From CAYYGL01 sp964471235 (lineage in GTDB: Bacteria; Calditrichota; Calditrichia; RBG-13-44-9; J075), in contig CAYYGL010000009.1 of the NCBI GenBank assembly GCA_964471235.1, positions 1 to 46,674 on the forward strand: a DNA stretch of 46,674 nucleotides. Direction: 5' to 3'. Positions 1 through 8,481 of the stretch are shown piece after piece. Every line of letters begins with the position of its first letter. Position 1 is the stretch's first letter. The notes below the pieces were generated by a model. The model saw nothing but the letters and a program-made list of their open reading frames with translations. It was not told the origin of the DNA and did no database searches. The translations under genes and the position numbers were made by a program.

Positions 1-396
1 AATAAAGAAGGTGCCCTGGCATTGGGTGCCACCCGCTGGCAGATGATCCGCAAAATCGTGCTTCCCAACGCCATGCCCGGCATTCTGACCGGGATAATCT
101 TAGCCATCAGCCGCGGCGCCGGGGAAGTCGCCCCGCTCATGATTACCGGCGTGGTAAAACTGGCGCCCAAACTGCCATTTGATGCGACTTTTCCGTTTTT
201 CCATCTCGATCGGAAATTTATGCACTTAGGCTTTCATATCTATGACGTCGGTTTTCAATCCCCCAATGTGGAAGCCGCTAAACCGATGGTCTACAGCACA
301 GCATTGCTCTTGATATTACTGGTGGTTATGCTTAATTTGTTCGCCATTTATTTTCGCAACCGATTACGGAAGAAGTTTAAAACGGCCACATTTTAA
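1..396 (+). CDS. pstA: Phosphate ABC transporter permease PstA (5' truncated by window edge)
   Basis: This is the C-terminal part of the inner-membrane permease that, with PstC, forms the channel for high-affinity phosphate uptake. The reading frame is open from base 1, so the gene begins upstream of the window. The visible residues begin with an ABC-permease EAA loop (EGALALGATRWQMIRKIVLP), the cytoplasmic coupling helix that docks onto PstB. Two hydrophobic segments follow, the last near residues 95-112 of the visible part, and the protein ends with a basic tail. PstB begins 55 bases downstream and phoU follows, the standard pst order. The identity is secure from the EAA loop plus the neighbours. 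PstS and PstC are presumably just upstream and not visible. Confidence 0.93.
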   Translation, partial: NKEGALALGATRWQMIRKIVLPNAMPGILTGIILAISRGAGEVAPLMITGVVKLAPKLPFDATFPFFHLDRKFMHLGFHIYDVGFQSPNVEAAKPMVYSTALLLILLVVMLNLFAIYFRNRLRKKFKTATF

Positions 397-451
397 CCTG
401 AATTGTTCGGGTTAATAGATGGCACAACATTTAGGGACAGGAAATATCATT

Positions 452-1288
452 ATGGAAGAAACCAGGATCGACCGGCCATTAGCGGAAATGAAAACGGAAA
501 CGGCTCATCCCCTGTTATTCAGGGAAGGGGAAACGATTGCCATAGAAACGCAGGGGCTGGATTTTTATTATACACCGGAAACCCATGCTCTAAAAGACAT
601 TCATTTGCAGGTTCCGGTGAAGAAAGTTACGGCGTTTATCGGACCCTCCGGCTGCGGTAAATCCACCTTGCTGCGTTGCTTTAATCGCATGAACGATTTG
701 ATCCCCGGTGCATACCTGACCGGAAAGGTGCTCATCGAGGGAGAGGATATCTATCGAAACGGCATCCGTCTGGAAGAGCTTCGGAAAAAAGTGGGGATGG
801 TGTTTCAGAAATCCAATCCCTTTCCCATGTCCATCCGGGAAAATGTGGCATTTGGTCCCAAAGTAAACGGCGTAACCGACCGGGCATTGCTTGATGAGCT
901 TGTGGTTTCGGCATTACAACAAGCGGATTTATGGAAAGAAGTAAAAGATCGCCTGAATCAATCCGCCCTGGACCTATCCGGCGGGCAGCAACAGCGGTTG
1001 TGCATTGCCCGCACCCTGGCAAACAAACCGGATATCATTTTAATGGATGAACCGGCGTCCGCCCTCGATCCCATCTCTACCGGAAAAATCGAGGAAACCA
1101 TCCAGGAACTGAAAGCAGATTATACCATCGTAATCGTTACCCACAACATGCAGCAGGCGGCGCGTATCTCCGATTATACCGCATTTCTGATGATGGGCGA
1201 ATTAATCGAATTTGATTCGACGAAAAAAATCTTCACCAACCCGGGTGAAAAATTAACCGAGGATTACATCACCGGGAGATTCGGCTAA
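452..1288 (+). CDS. pstB: Phosphate ABC transporter ATP-binding protein PstB
   Basis: PstB is the cytoplasmic ATPase that powers phosphate import through PstA/PstC. Of 278 residues, the Walker A GPSGCGKST lies near 64-72, the Q-loop in VGMVFQKSNPFP, the ABC signature LSGGQQQR near 174-181, Walker B IILMDEPAS, and the switch histidine in VTHNMQQ. PFPMSIRENVAFG is typical of PstB. An upstream in-frame ATG at 419 exists, but ATG 452 is preferred because AGGA sits nine bases upstream of it, while 419 has no ribosome-binding site. The length fits the family (about 250-280 residues). It is probably co-transcribed with pstA and phoU. Confidence 0.95.
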   Translation: MEETRIDRPLAEMKTETAHPLLFREGETIAIETQGLDFYYTPETHALKDIHLQVPVKKVTAFIGPSGCGKSTLLRCFNRMNDLIPGAYLTGKVLIEGEDIYRNGIRLEELRKKVGMVFQKSNPFPMSIRENVAFGPKVNGVTDRALLDELVVSALQQADLWKEVKDRLNQSALDLSGGQQQRLCIARTLANKPDIILMDEPASALDPISTGKIEETIQELKADYTIVIVTHNMQQAARISDYTAFLMMGELIEFDSTKKIFTNPGEKLTEDYITGRFG

Positions 1289-1323
1289 CGACCCTATCTC
1301 CGGAAAATGACAGGAAAAAGCGT

Positions 1324-1983
1324 ATGAAAGAGAAATTTCATCAACTGTTAGAGAATATCAAAAAAGATCTGATTTTTTTGGGGAATGAGGTGGAACATAA
1401 CATCCGGCAATCCATCCGGGCGCTGGAAAAACAGGACGTGCAGTTAGCACAGCAAATTATTGATTCCGACAAAGGAATTGATCAAATGGAAGTGAAGATT
1501 GAGGATAACATTCTAACCTTGTTAGCGCTTCAGCAGCCGGTTGCCATAGATTTACGATTTATTGTCGGTGGATTGAAGATGAATAATGACCTGGAACGGA
1601 TAGGGGATCATGCCGTCAACATCGCCCAGACAGTGTCAAAATTAGCCGGCAAGAAACCGCTGCCCTCTTTTAAGCTTTTTCCGGAGATGAGTGATATCGC
1701 CTGTCGGATGCTCCACGAGGCGGTCAATGCCTTCATTCACCAGGATGCGGAGTTAGCCCGGAACGTATGTGGGCGGGATAATGTCGTCGATGATTACTAC
1801 GACAAAGTGATTGCCGAGACCATCTCGTTCCTGAAAAAAGACAGCGCTAAACTGGAACAAGGATTTTTAGCCGCCCGCATCGCCCGTTCTCTGGAACGGG
1901 TGGGTGATTTAGCCACCAACATCGGCGAAGATGTGGTTTTTATGAAAGAAGCAAAAATTATCCGTCATCAACTGGAAGGTTGA
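1324..1983 (+). CDS. phoU: Phosphate signalling regulator PhoU
   Basis: PhoU is a cytoplasmic all-helical protein that links Pst transporter activity to the PhoR/PhoB two-component system and restrains phosphate uptake. The 219-residue product has the two repeated three-helix PhoU domains. Each carries the metal-binding E/D-rich signature: ERIGDHAVNIAQ in the first half and ERVGDLATNIGEDVVFM near the C-terminus. A ribosome-binding AGGA precedes the ATG by eight bases. It follows pstB by 35 bases, the usual terminal position in the pst operon. Its stop lies only seven bases from the stop of the convergent FG-GAP gene, and no terminator hairpin is visible between them. Confidence 0.95.
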   Translation: MKEKFHQLLENIKKDLIFLGNEVEHNIRQSIRALEKQDVQLAQQIIDSDKGIDQMEVKIEDNILTLLALQQPVAIDLRFIVGGLKMNNDLERIGDHAVNIAQTVSKLAGKKPLPSFKLFPEMSDIACRMLHEAVNAFIHQDAELARNVCGRDNVVDDYYDKVIAETISFLKKDSAKLEQGFLAARIARSLERVGDLATNIGEDVVFMKEAKIIRHQLEG

Positions 1984-1990
1984 AGATCCC

Positions 1991-3790
1991 TCAACGGAGC
2001 AGCAACAGCTTCCTCACTTGCACATCGCGATTCATTTTTAATTGGTAAAAATAGACACCACTTGAGACCGGAGCTCCGAAATTGTCCCTGCCGTCCCATT
2101 GCACCTCATACGTGCCGGGAATCAAATGGTTCTTTAGCAGGGTTCTGACTTCCCTGCCAAACACGTCGTAAATCTTTAATTCCACTAATCCGGCCGTTCC
2201 TCCCAATAATCCCCCAATCCGAAATCCGATATTGGTAGAGGGATTAAAAGGATTTGGGTAATTCGGATAGAGCACGAAGCCGGTGGGAGCCCTCCCCGCT
2301 GCATCAAGCGAAGAAACCTGCCCTTCCACAATCGTGATGGTTTGATCCACCGGAATATGTCGGATAACATCCCGAATTCCGGAAAGCCAGTGGACAACAA
2401 TGGAATCGATCTGGGTCCTCTCCCCTACCCCAATTGGTACGGTAAAGCTGTTTTGAGAAAGATAACTGATGCCGCATTCCATGGTACGAAAAATGTGCAA
2501 GGAGTCCGCAAACAGCTCGATGAGGCATCCAACACCATCTCGATTGCTTGCCGTTCCCTGGAGGAATACCTTGATCCAGTGGTTATTATTACCGCTGTTT
2601 TGCCACAGAGAAGTGGGGCTGGTGTTGAGGACCGCAATATCGCAGAAGCCGTCATTATTAAAATCCCCGATGGCATTACCATAGCTATGCGAGGTATCGG
2701 TATCCAGCCCGTTGCCGCTGGTTCGGGTAAACGTGCCATTCCCATTGTTCTCGAAAAGAACGTTGTAGTTATCCGGGGTGCCGTGGGAAGTGGAGACGTA
2801 TAGATCGAGGTCACTGTCATTATCAAAATCCAGGAAGTTAACTCCCCAGCAAATACGATGCACGGCAATGCCGAGGGAATCCGCTATCTCGGTAAAAGTG
2901 CCGTCACCGTTGTTGTGCAGTAACCCATTGCCGCTGTCGGTATTGGAGACGTAAATATCGGGAAAGCCGTTGTTATCGTAATCACCAATGGCAATGCCCA
3001 TGCAATCGAAATGCAAATCCGCACCTGAAGAGGAACTGACATCACTAAACGTGCCATTTCCATTGTTTCGGTATAAGACATTGCCCTCTTTTTTATCATG
3101 AGCGATGTAGAGGTCCTGCCAGCCGTCACGGTTGTAATCCAGAAAAGCCGCTGCTAAGGGATGATGTATGGAGTCGGCAACCCCGGCGCTTCCGCCGACC
3201 TCCACAAATGTGCCGTCCCCCTGGTTTTCATAAAGCAAGTTGGGCGTCAATCCCACCCCACTCTCATCGCTGTAGGTTGCGATATATAAATCCAGGTAAC
3301 CGTCGTTGTTATAGTCTGCCCAACAGGCAGCCGTGGTTGCATACGGGTTGGTGGAGATGCCTGCCAATGCGGTTACGTCGGTAAATTCCCCCGGGGCGCT
3401 CTGCCGGTATAATCGATTGCTGCCCAGGTAGTTGGTGATCAACAAATCCTTGTCGCCGTCATTATCATAATCTGCCCAGAGGATGGTTTCCGATTGCAGG
3501 GTGTCACTGAGACCCATCTGCCCCACAATATTGGTAAATACACCGTTTTGATTTTCATAGACATAAATCAACTCCCCTGCCCCGCTGCTCAAGTTGATAT
3601 CCGTGTAGCCGTCGTTGTTAAAATCGCAAAAGCTCACCCCGCCGCCCAGAAAATTCCCGGTATAATGGTGCTCAATTCCGCTGAACATCGCCACATCCGT
3701 AAATGTAATTTGCTGAGCATGAAGATTTCTTCCCAATCCCAGCAGGAAACAATGCAGCAATCCGGCATAAAAGAGAATATAAACCTTCAT
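1991..3790 (-). CDS. Secreted FG-GAP/VCBS repeat protein with ASPIC/UnbV and T9SS sorting domains
   Basis: A 599-residue exported protein. Residues 1 to about 26 form a signal peptide ending near HAQ. About seven FG-GAP/VCBS repeats follow (to about 395), each with calcium-binding-like D-x-[DN]-x-[DN]-G segments such as DYDNDGDKDL and DFNNDGFCDI. This part is expected to be a beta-propeller. Residues about 400-490 match the ASPIC/UnbV domain (SNRDGVG, VVHWLSG). Residues 505-599 are a type IX secretion (Por) C-terminal sorting domain beginning with YPNYPNPFNPST and ending GVYFYQLK. The start is placed at the ATG with GAGGAG seven bases upstream; the longer frame begins at a TTG that lies inside that ribosome-binding site. 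It is probably cell-surface attached or released. The ligand is unknown. Confidence 0.9.
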   Translation of the reverse strand: MKVYILFYAGLLHCFLLGLGRNLHAQQITFTDVAMFSGIEHHYTGNFLGGGVSFCDFNNDGYTDINLSSGAGELIYVYENQNGVFTNIVGQMGLSDTLQSETILWADYDNDGDKDLLITNYLGSNRLYRQSAPGEFTDVTALAGISTNPYATTAACWADYNNDGYLDLYIATYSDESGVGLTPNLLYENQGDGTFVEVGGSAGVADSIHHPLAAAFLDYNRDGWQDLYIAHDKKEGNVLYRNNGNGTFSDVSSSSGADLHFDCMGIAIGDYDNNGFPDIYVSNTDSGNGLLHNNGDGTFTEIADSLGIAVHRICWGVNFLDFDNDSDLDLYVSTSHGTPDNYNVLFENNGNGTFTRTSGNGLDTDTSHSYGNAIGDFNNDGFCDIAVLNTSPTSLWQNSGNNNHWIKVFLQGTASNRDGVGCLIELFADSLHIFRTMECGISYLSQNSFTVPIGVGERTQIDSIVVHWLSGIRDVIRHIPVDQTITIVEGQVSSLDAAGRAPTGFVLYPNYPNPFNPSTNIGFRIGGLLGGTAGLVELKIYDVFGREVRTLLKNHLIPGTYEVQWDGRDNFGAPVSSGVYFYQLKMNRDVQVRKLLLLR

Positions 3791-3944
3791 CTTAACGCTC
3801 CTCAAGTTGGTGGAATGTCAAGTTATTTAAAGAGTGCAATCAAAATTTTGGGCAACAATTCCCCCTGACATCCAAAATTTTCTGTTGAGTTTTTTATGGG
3901 TTTCGTAAGCGAAGTTGGGACGTCGATTCTAAATTTCCTGGCAG

Positions 3945-4562
3945 TTACATCAACAGGGTCTCTATGTCTCCTTTTCCCTCCCGGATCAGTTCCAATTTAT
4001 CATTGACAATCCGCACCACGGTTGACCCCTGTTTGTCCGGCAACGGTCCCGCATCCAGAAAGATATCCACGGCATTCAACAACTCGTTATTAAAATCGTG
4101 TTGACCATGCAAAAGGTAATTTTCCGATAGTCCGGCAGAGGTATTGAGGATGGGATGTTCCAATTCGTTTACCAATTGCATACAAACCTGGTTATCCGGT
4201 ATGCGAATGCCAATTTCTTTTCGCCGGGTCAGCATCAGCCGGGGAATTTCCCGTGTTGCCGGTAAAATGATGGTAAACGGTCCCGGGAAACAACGCTTTA
4301 AAATTCGAAACGTATAATTGGAAATTCGCACATAGTGGGAAGCCTGTTGAATAGAGTTACAGATGATGCTCATCGGCTCAAATTTGGATTTTCCTTTCAG
4401 ACGATATAATTTCTCAATGGCGTGTTTCTGATAAAGGCTGCATCCGATGCCGTACACCGTGTCGGTGGGGTAAACTACAATTTGCCCCTCCTGTAAAGCT
4501 TCCACCGCTTTGTGGATGAGCCGTTGATGAGGCGTAGTCAGGTGTATCTCAAATCGTACCAT
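3945..4562 (-). CDS. Sua5/YciO/YrdC-family protein (threonylcarbamoyl-AMP synthase-like)
   Basis: A 205-residue YrdC-domain protein. The fold binds ATP, threonine and bicarbonate and makes threonylcarbamoyl-AMP, the donor for tRNA t6A37 modification, in true TsaC/Sua5 members. The YrdC signature is visible: VVYPTDTVYGIGCSL near 28-42, then the KGKSKFEPMSII block, PGPFTIILPA, and the IGIRIPDN segment. STVVRI near the C-terminus is also typical. The K-x-K-x-x-x-P block resembles the YciO branch more than TsaC, so the exact biochemical role is uncertain. The ribosome-binding site is weak. It is monocistronic and divergent from the hydrolase at 4756. Confidence 0.85.
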   Translation of the reverse strand: MVRFEIHLTTPHQRLIHKAVEALQEGQIVVYPTDTVYGIGCSLYQKHAIEKLYRLKGKSKFEPMSIICNSIQQASHYVRISNYTFRILKRCFPGPFTIILPATREIPRLMLTRRKEIGIRIPDNQVCMQLVNELEHPILNTSAGLSENYLLHGQHDFNNELLNAVDIFLDAGPLPDKQGSTVVRIVNDKLELIREGKGDIETLLM

Positions 4563-4755
4563 GGGACACCGAATGTTGCGTAAATGAACCGTTATTTACC
4601 CGGTGAGGGAAATCGCTTCTGGTTTAATGAAACTTTTCCAAATTTCAGACGAAAAGGTAACTGTTAAGCAGGAATTTTACAAATAAAAAAGCAATGATAC
4701 CCATTGCACATCCCGGAAACCGGATGATTTACTGCAAAACGGAACAGGGGCTTAA

Positions 4756-5715
4756 ATGAGAAAAAAACACATCGCTCTTATTTCAGGGGCAATCGTAATC
4801 TTCTTTCTGGCTGGCTATATCGGATTATATCATATTGCCCCTTATGCTGTTATGAAACCACCGCGTTATCGGATTTCGGAACATCCCAACTCCTTTCCCC
4901 ATGGAGCAACGCCTCAATCGCATGGATTACGCTCACATCCATTTCAGATAACTGTTCAGGATACCATCAAGTTGCGGGGGTGGTTATTGGAAGCAGCTTC
5001 AAAACCGACAAAGGGAACGGTCGTGTTACTCCATGGTATCGGAAGTTGCAAGGAACACATGCTGGATACCGGTGAATGGCTGTCTCGTGAGGGATTCAAT
5101 GTGATCCTTTACGATTCTCGTGCCCACGGGGAAAGCGGCGGCATTTACTGCACATACGGGTATTATGAAGCGAAAGACCTCTCCGTTGTGTTAGATACCC
5201 TCACACACCAATACCCACATTTGTCTCCTTTTGCAGTATATGGCAACTCCTTTGGCGGAGCCGTAGCGCTGCAATCCCTGGCAATTGATTCCCGATTATC
5301 CTGCGGGATTATTGAGAGCAGTTTTGCCACTCTGGAGGAGGTGGCGTATGATTATATGAAACGCCTGACCGGTATCCCGTTTCATTGGGTGTCTCACCTG
5401 GTGCTCCAGCGAGCGGGTGAGATTGCCGGATTTCAGCCTGAGCGAGTCAATCCGGCGGCGGCGGCCCGGCACATCACTCAACCGGTGCTCATCATCCACG
5501 GTACTGAAGACGATCATGTGTCAATTCGCTATGGCAGACGAATTTACCAACAGCTATCATCTCGAAAGAAGGTGTGGTATCCTGTCCCGGGAGGAACTCA
5601 TTACAATTTATGGAAAGTTGGTGGTGAGGCATACTCGAAGCAAATCCTCAATTTTTTGAATGATTGTTTGAGCGATGCGGCACCGGATGATGCTGGTGTT
5701 TCGAAAACGGGGTAG
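4756..5715 (+). CDS. Membrane-anchored alpha/beta hydrolase
   Basis: A 319-residue serine hydrolase of the alpha/beta fold. An N-terminal hydrophobic helix (residues 6-28) should anchor it in the inner membrane or act as a signal sequence. The catalytic elements are visible: an oxyanion LLHGIG (91-96), the nucleophile elbow GNSFG with Ser165, an acid Asp252 or Asp253 in HGTEDDHVS, and His282 in GGTHYN. This layout is that of BAAT/BAEM1-like or YqkD-like hydrolases, and the substrate cannot be read from sequence. AGGGG lies six bases before the ATG. Its last 68 bases overlap the end of the convergent DUF2809 gene. Confidence 0.85.
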   Translation: MRKKHIALISGAIVIFFLAGYIGLYHIAPYAVMKPPRYRISEHPNSFPHGATPQSHGLRSHPFQITVQDTIKLRGWLLEAASKPTKGTVVLLHGIGSCKEHMLDTGEWLSREGFNVILYDSRAHGESGGIYCTYGYYEAKDLSVVLDTLTHQYPHLSPFAVYGNSFGGAVALQSLAIDSRLSCGIIESSFATLEEVAYDYMKRLTGIPFHWVSHLVLQRAGEIAGFQPERVNPAAAARHITQPVLIIHGTEDDHVSIRYGRRIYQQLSSRKKVWYPVPGGTHYNLWKVGGEAYSKQILNFLNDCLSDAAPDDAGVSKTG

Positions 5716-6124
5716 AAAATGAGTTTCGGAGGTAAGAATAGAACACGTACTCGGCAATTGCTCCGATTGCTGCCCCAACAGTGTAACAGACCAGATCGCT
5801 GACGAGGAAATCATATCCTAATAGCAGTCCGCCTGGAGTCGTGGAGCGAATGGCATCGATCCAGGGAGCATGATAGAACTGACTGAATTCAACCAGGTAT
5901 GAAAAAAGCAGTGCCGAAAGAGCTGCGCGCCCGGTGGGAATGGCTGGCAGTACAAATCCAATCCACAGAAAAAAGTGCAGCGTCCACATGGTATCCCCGG
6001 CATATTCAGCAACAAATCCCGGCAGATGGGCAGCAAACTTCCGCGACCCCAGACCGATAATCACCGTCAATAGCAGCCACATCGCATACCAACGGCGGTT
6101 GCGATGAATTGATGGAGCTTCCAT
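5648..6124 (-). CDS. DUF2809 family integral membrane protein
   Basis: A 158-residue membrane protein with about four hydrophobic segments. It carries the DUF2809 pattern: GLGSRKF near the N-terminus, AEYAGDTMWTLHFF, VEFSQFYHAPWIDAIRSTTPGGLLLG and FLVSDLVCYTVGAAIGA. The function of this family is not established. AGG lies about six bases upstream of the ATG. The last 22 codons overlap the 3' end of the alpha/beta hydrolase on the opposite strand. The C-terminal tail (SKHQHHPVPHRSNNHSKN) is unusually His/Asn-rich and may be a recent extension through loss of an earlier stop. Confidence 0.8.
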   Translation of the reverse strand: MEAPSIHRNRRWYAMWLLLTVIIGLGSRKFAAHLPGFVAEYAGDTMWTLHFFLWIGFVLPAIPTGRAALSALLFSYLVEFSQFYHAPWIDAIRSTTPGGLLLGYDFLVSDLVCYTVGAAIGAIAEYVFYSYLRNSFSTPFSKHQHHPVPHRSNNHSKN

Positions 6125-6167
6125 GGGTTACCTGTGTTATCTCCGTGTTGCATGGTTTGCGGATGGC

Positions 6168-6183
6168 GCAGACTGTAGTCTGC
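6168..6183. repeat. Short perfect palindrome
   Basis: The sequence GCAGACTGTAGTCTGC has perfect seven-base arms around GT. It lies in the 279-base gap between the DUF2809 gene start and the end of the TPR-like gene. It resembles a decayed dispersed intergenic palindrome, and no gene use is apparent. Confidence 0.5.
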
Positions 6184-6279
6184 TTTGGGGGAGGCAGGAA
6201 GCATGATGGGACAAATTCCGGGTGAGTTTCCCCTCACCTTATTCCCTCATCGACCCGTCTACTCATCTACCTTTTCGCC

Positions 6280-6310
6280 CATTGTCAAAATAAATTTTGA
6301 CGCTCCGTTA
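6280..6310. repeat. Palindromic intergenic repeat, copy 1
   Basis: This 31-base unit is identical to 6346-6376. It contains the palindrome GTCAAAATAAATTTTGAC (6284-6301, eight-base arms around AA) followed by GCTCCGTTA. Twenty-seven bases of it recur in inverted orientation at 30064-30090, about 24 kb away, so it is a dispersed family rather than a local duplication. Confidence 0.8.
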
Positions 6311-6345
6311 CGGTTTGTTAAAGGATTACTTCCATCTGGATTCAA

Positions 6346-6376
6346 CATTGTCAAAATAAATTTTGACGCTCCGTTA
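6346..6376. repeat. Palindromic intergenic repeat, copy 2
   Basis: Identical to the unit at 6280-6310 and in the same orientation, separated by 35 unrelated bases. The palindrome core is 6350-6367. The unit ends 27 bases beyond the stop codon of the minus-strand TPR-like gene, so a transcript of that gene would end in this hairpin. Confidence 0.8.
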
Positions 6377-6403
6377 CCCTCCCCATATCAGTTTCCTCCC
6401 CCA

Positions 6404-8431
6404 TCACCGTATTACATTAAACAAGCGATATGCCAGCACTTTCCCGGCATCCGGTTGAGTGACATCCACCGCTCCTTGCGCCACCACTTCCCGGTTCATC
6501 ATCACCTGGTACCCAAGGTGGGTGTCATCTTTCAGGCTCAATTGCACTTCCGGGTAGTTCTGATCTTCGGGCGGATTCCAGTTGATGTTGCATTCCTTAA
6601 GCTGCGCAATGGTGTTGCGAATACTCGGGTGTTCATTGCCGGCAAGATCATTCGAAAGTTGCAGGCGAAATGCCATCTGTACATCAGAGAACGGGATCAA
6701 CTGGGGATACAGGCGATAAAATTCATTCAAATGAAACGCCAGTTGGGGTTCCCATCCTTTCTCCGCAGCAATTTTCGCACAGCTTTCATGAATACGGGCC
6801 ATCAGCAGCTTCTCGTACTCCTTATCCAGCCGCGGATCGCTCAGGATGGCGGTAAGTTTATCATAGGCGTAGGTTTCTTTACCAGCTTCCAGATTTAATT
6901 CTGCAATAAAATAGTCGTAATAACGCTTCAGGTTATTCCGGGGGTCCTCCAGTTTAAAGCGGGCAAAGGTGCGGCGAAAAAAATCATTGCTGTAATTTCG
7001 GATAATATGCCAGAGCTCATCAAAAGTGATGATGGACTCGGTGTGGATGATGTGGTAATAGACGATATCCCGCTCCGGGTTAAGTGCCAGTTCATTTGCC
7101 AGGGAATACAGATTCTTGAACTTGAGATAAAGCAGTTTAGGGATCGCTTTCCACCAGTCGATGGCAAACCAGCGGTGCCGATGCTCAAAGTGATTGGCGT
7201 TCAGGGCAAACTCGCTTTGCATAAAGCGCAGGGTTTTCAGCATAAACTGGTACTGGTCTTCCCGGAAGGAGGTGTTAAAGTGTACTTCGGTAAAATTTTC
7301 CGCTTTATCCAGCGCCCGGGAGCACTCGTCGATCAACCCGCCGTAAAGATACATTCGAGCCAGGCACAGATTATCCCACCCATAACCGATGGTAAAACCG
7401 TGTTTATCCCGTTCTTCATAAAGTTGTAATGCACCTTTTAGCGGTTCCCCCTTGGAGACAAAAATTGTGGAGTATCCCTGCCAGTGCCCGCCGCGGGTTT
7501 TGGAACCCCGGTCCGGCACATTGGAAAAATAGACCTCGGAACGGCGCAAATCCACATCGGACAGGTAGGCATACCCCAGGTTCACCGGTCTGGCAACGCT
7601 CGTCTCATCCTTAATTTTTAAAAAATAACTGGCAGCAATTTTCGGCTTAAAGTCATAGCCATAGAGAATGCCGCGGGTATTGGCGATGGTTTCTAACGGC
7701 TGTTTGATGAAGGCATTTTCAAAGAACGAATAAAAGCCCCTGCCCGGCGGATAAGCCCCCATCACCTGGGATTTCAGGTAGGGCTTCAGTTGCTTATAAC
7801 GCATTTCCAGGGAATCGGTATATAGAAAAGCGGTGTTGATATTCTCCCGGATGGAGTTTTTTAAAAAGGGATAATCTTTCGAGGTAAAGATGCGGCTGCG
7901 GAAATACAGCCAGGCAAGCCCCTGGTAGGAACGGAAATCGAATGCCAGGTCCGCATCCCGGAGGTGGATGAGAGCCTGGTAGGCGGAATCGGGCATTTCC
8001 AGCGAGGTGTAGCATTCGATGAGGGTGCTGGCGAGGGTCAGGTAATCAATCTGTCGCAGCAGCTCCTTCCAGGCGCCGTGGACGATGATATCCTCCCGGG
8101 TATAGCGTTTGTTGAGGTTATAGCCGAAGTCATTTTCATAGAGCCGTAATGCTTTGCGGAGCGGCTTCAGTGCCCGGCGCAAGCCGGTCATCTCTTCGGC
8201 ACGATCGTAATAATGGAACCCCTCGATGAGATAGGTGACATAATAAGTGCTGTCTAAAAGTTTAGCGCGATTGGCGCGTCGGAACGCCTCGGCGGATTTG
8301 TAATCAAACCCCCAGCGCAGGGTATCGATAATGGCGCGGGCTTTCTGCTTATCCTGAGCGGAAATCACGGTGGTGATGGCAAGAAAAGTGAGCAGGAATA
8401 AACGAAAGTTTAGTTTTGTTTTGATTGTCAT
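6404..8431 (-). CDS. Exported TPR-like protein of unknown function
   Basis: A 675-residue protein. The ATG at 8431 gives a clear signal peptide (TKLNFRLFLLTFLAITTVISAQ); the frame stays open to 8485, but that extension is encoded by simple GCAGTG-type repeats and is rejected. The body is helix-rich with paired-helix spacing reminiscent of tetratricopeptide repeats (for example residues about 30-70 and 110-180), although no canonical TPR consensus is complete. Aromatic and charged residues are abundant. I do not recognise the family. It is downstream of and co-directional with the MoxR gene (338 bases apart), and a palindromic repeat lies just past its stop. It is probably periplasmic. Confidence 0.75.
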   Translation of the reverse strand: MTIKTKLNFRLFLLTFLAITTVISAQDKQKARAIIDTLRWGFDYKSAEAFRRANRAKLLDSTYYVTYLIEGFHYYDRAEEMTGLRRALKPLRKALRLYENDFGYNLNKRYTREDIIVHGAWKELLRQIDYLTLASTLIECYTSLEMPDSAYQALIHLRDADLAFDFRSYQGLAWLYFRSRIFTSKDYPFLKNSIRENINTAFLYTDSLEMRYKQLKPYLKSQVMGAYPPGRGFYSFFENAFIKQPLETIANTRGILYGYDFKPKIAASYFLKIKDETSVARPVNLGYAYLSDVDLRRSEVYFSNVPDRGSKTRGGHWQGYSTIFVSKGEPLKGALQLYEERDKHGFTIGYGWDNLCLARMYLYGGLIDECSRALDKAENFTEVHFNTSFREDQYQFMLKTLRFMQSEFALNANHFEHRHRWFAIDWWKAIPKLLYLKFKNLYSLANELALNPERDIVYYHIIHTESIITFDELWHIIRNYSNDFFRRTFARFKLEDPRNNLKRYYDYFIAELNLEAGKETYAYDKLTAILSDPRLDKEYEKLLMARIHESCAKIAAEKGWEPQLAFHLNEFYRLYPQLIPFSDVQMAFRLQLSNDLAGNEHPSIRNTIAQLKECNINWNPPEDQNYPEVQLSLKDDTHLGYQVMMNREVVAQGAVDVTQPDAGKVLAYRLFNVIR

Positions 8432-8481
8432 TAATCCATACCCGTTTTGTTTAGTTGGCAGTGAGCAGTGGCAGGTGGCAG

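Noticed and set aside
732..1022. Minus-strand frame across pstB
   Set aside because: It is antisense to a strongly conserved gene and has no motif of its own.
6185..6898. 237-codon plus-strand open frame
   Set aside because: Most of it is antisense to the well-supported TPR-like gene, and its start lies in the palindromic repeats, so it is a shadow frame.
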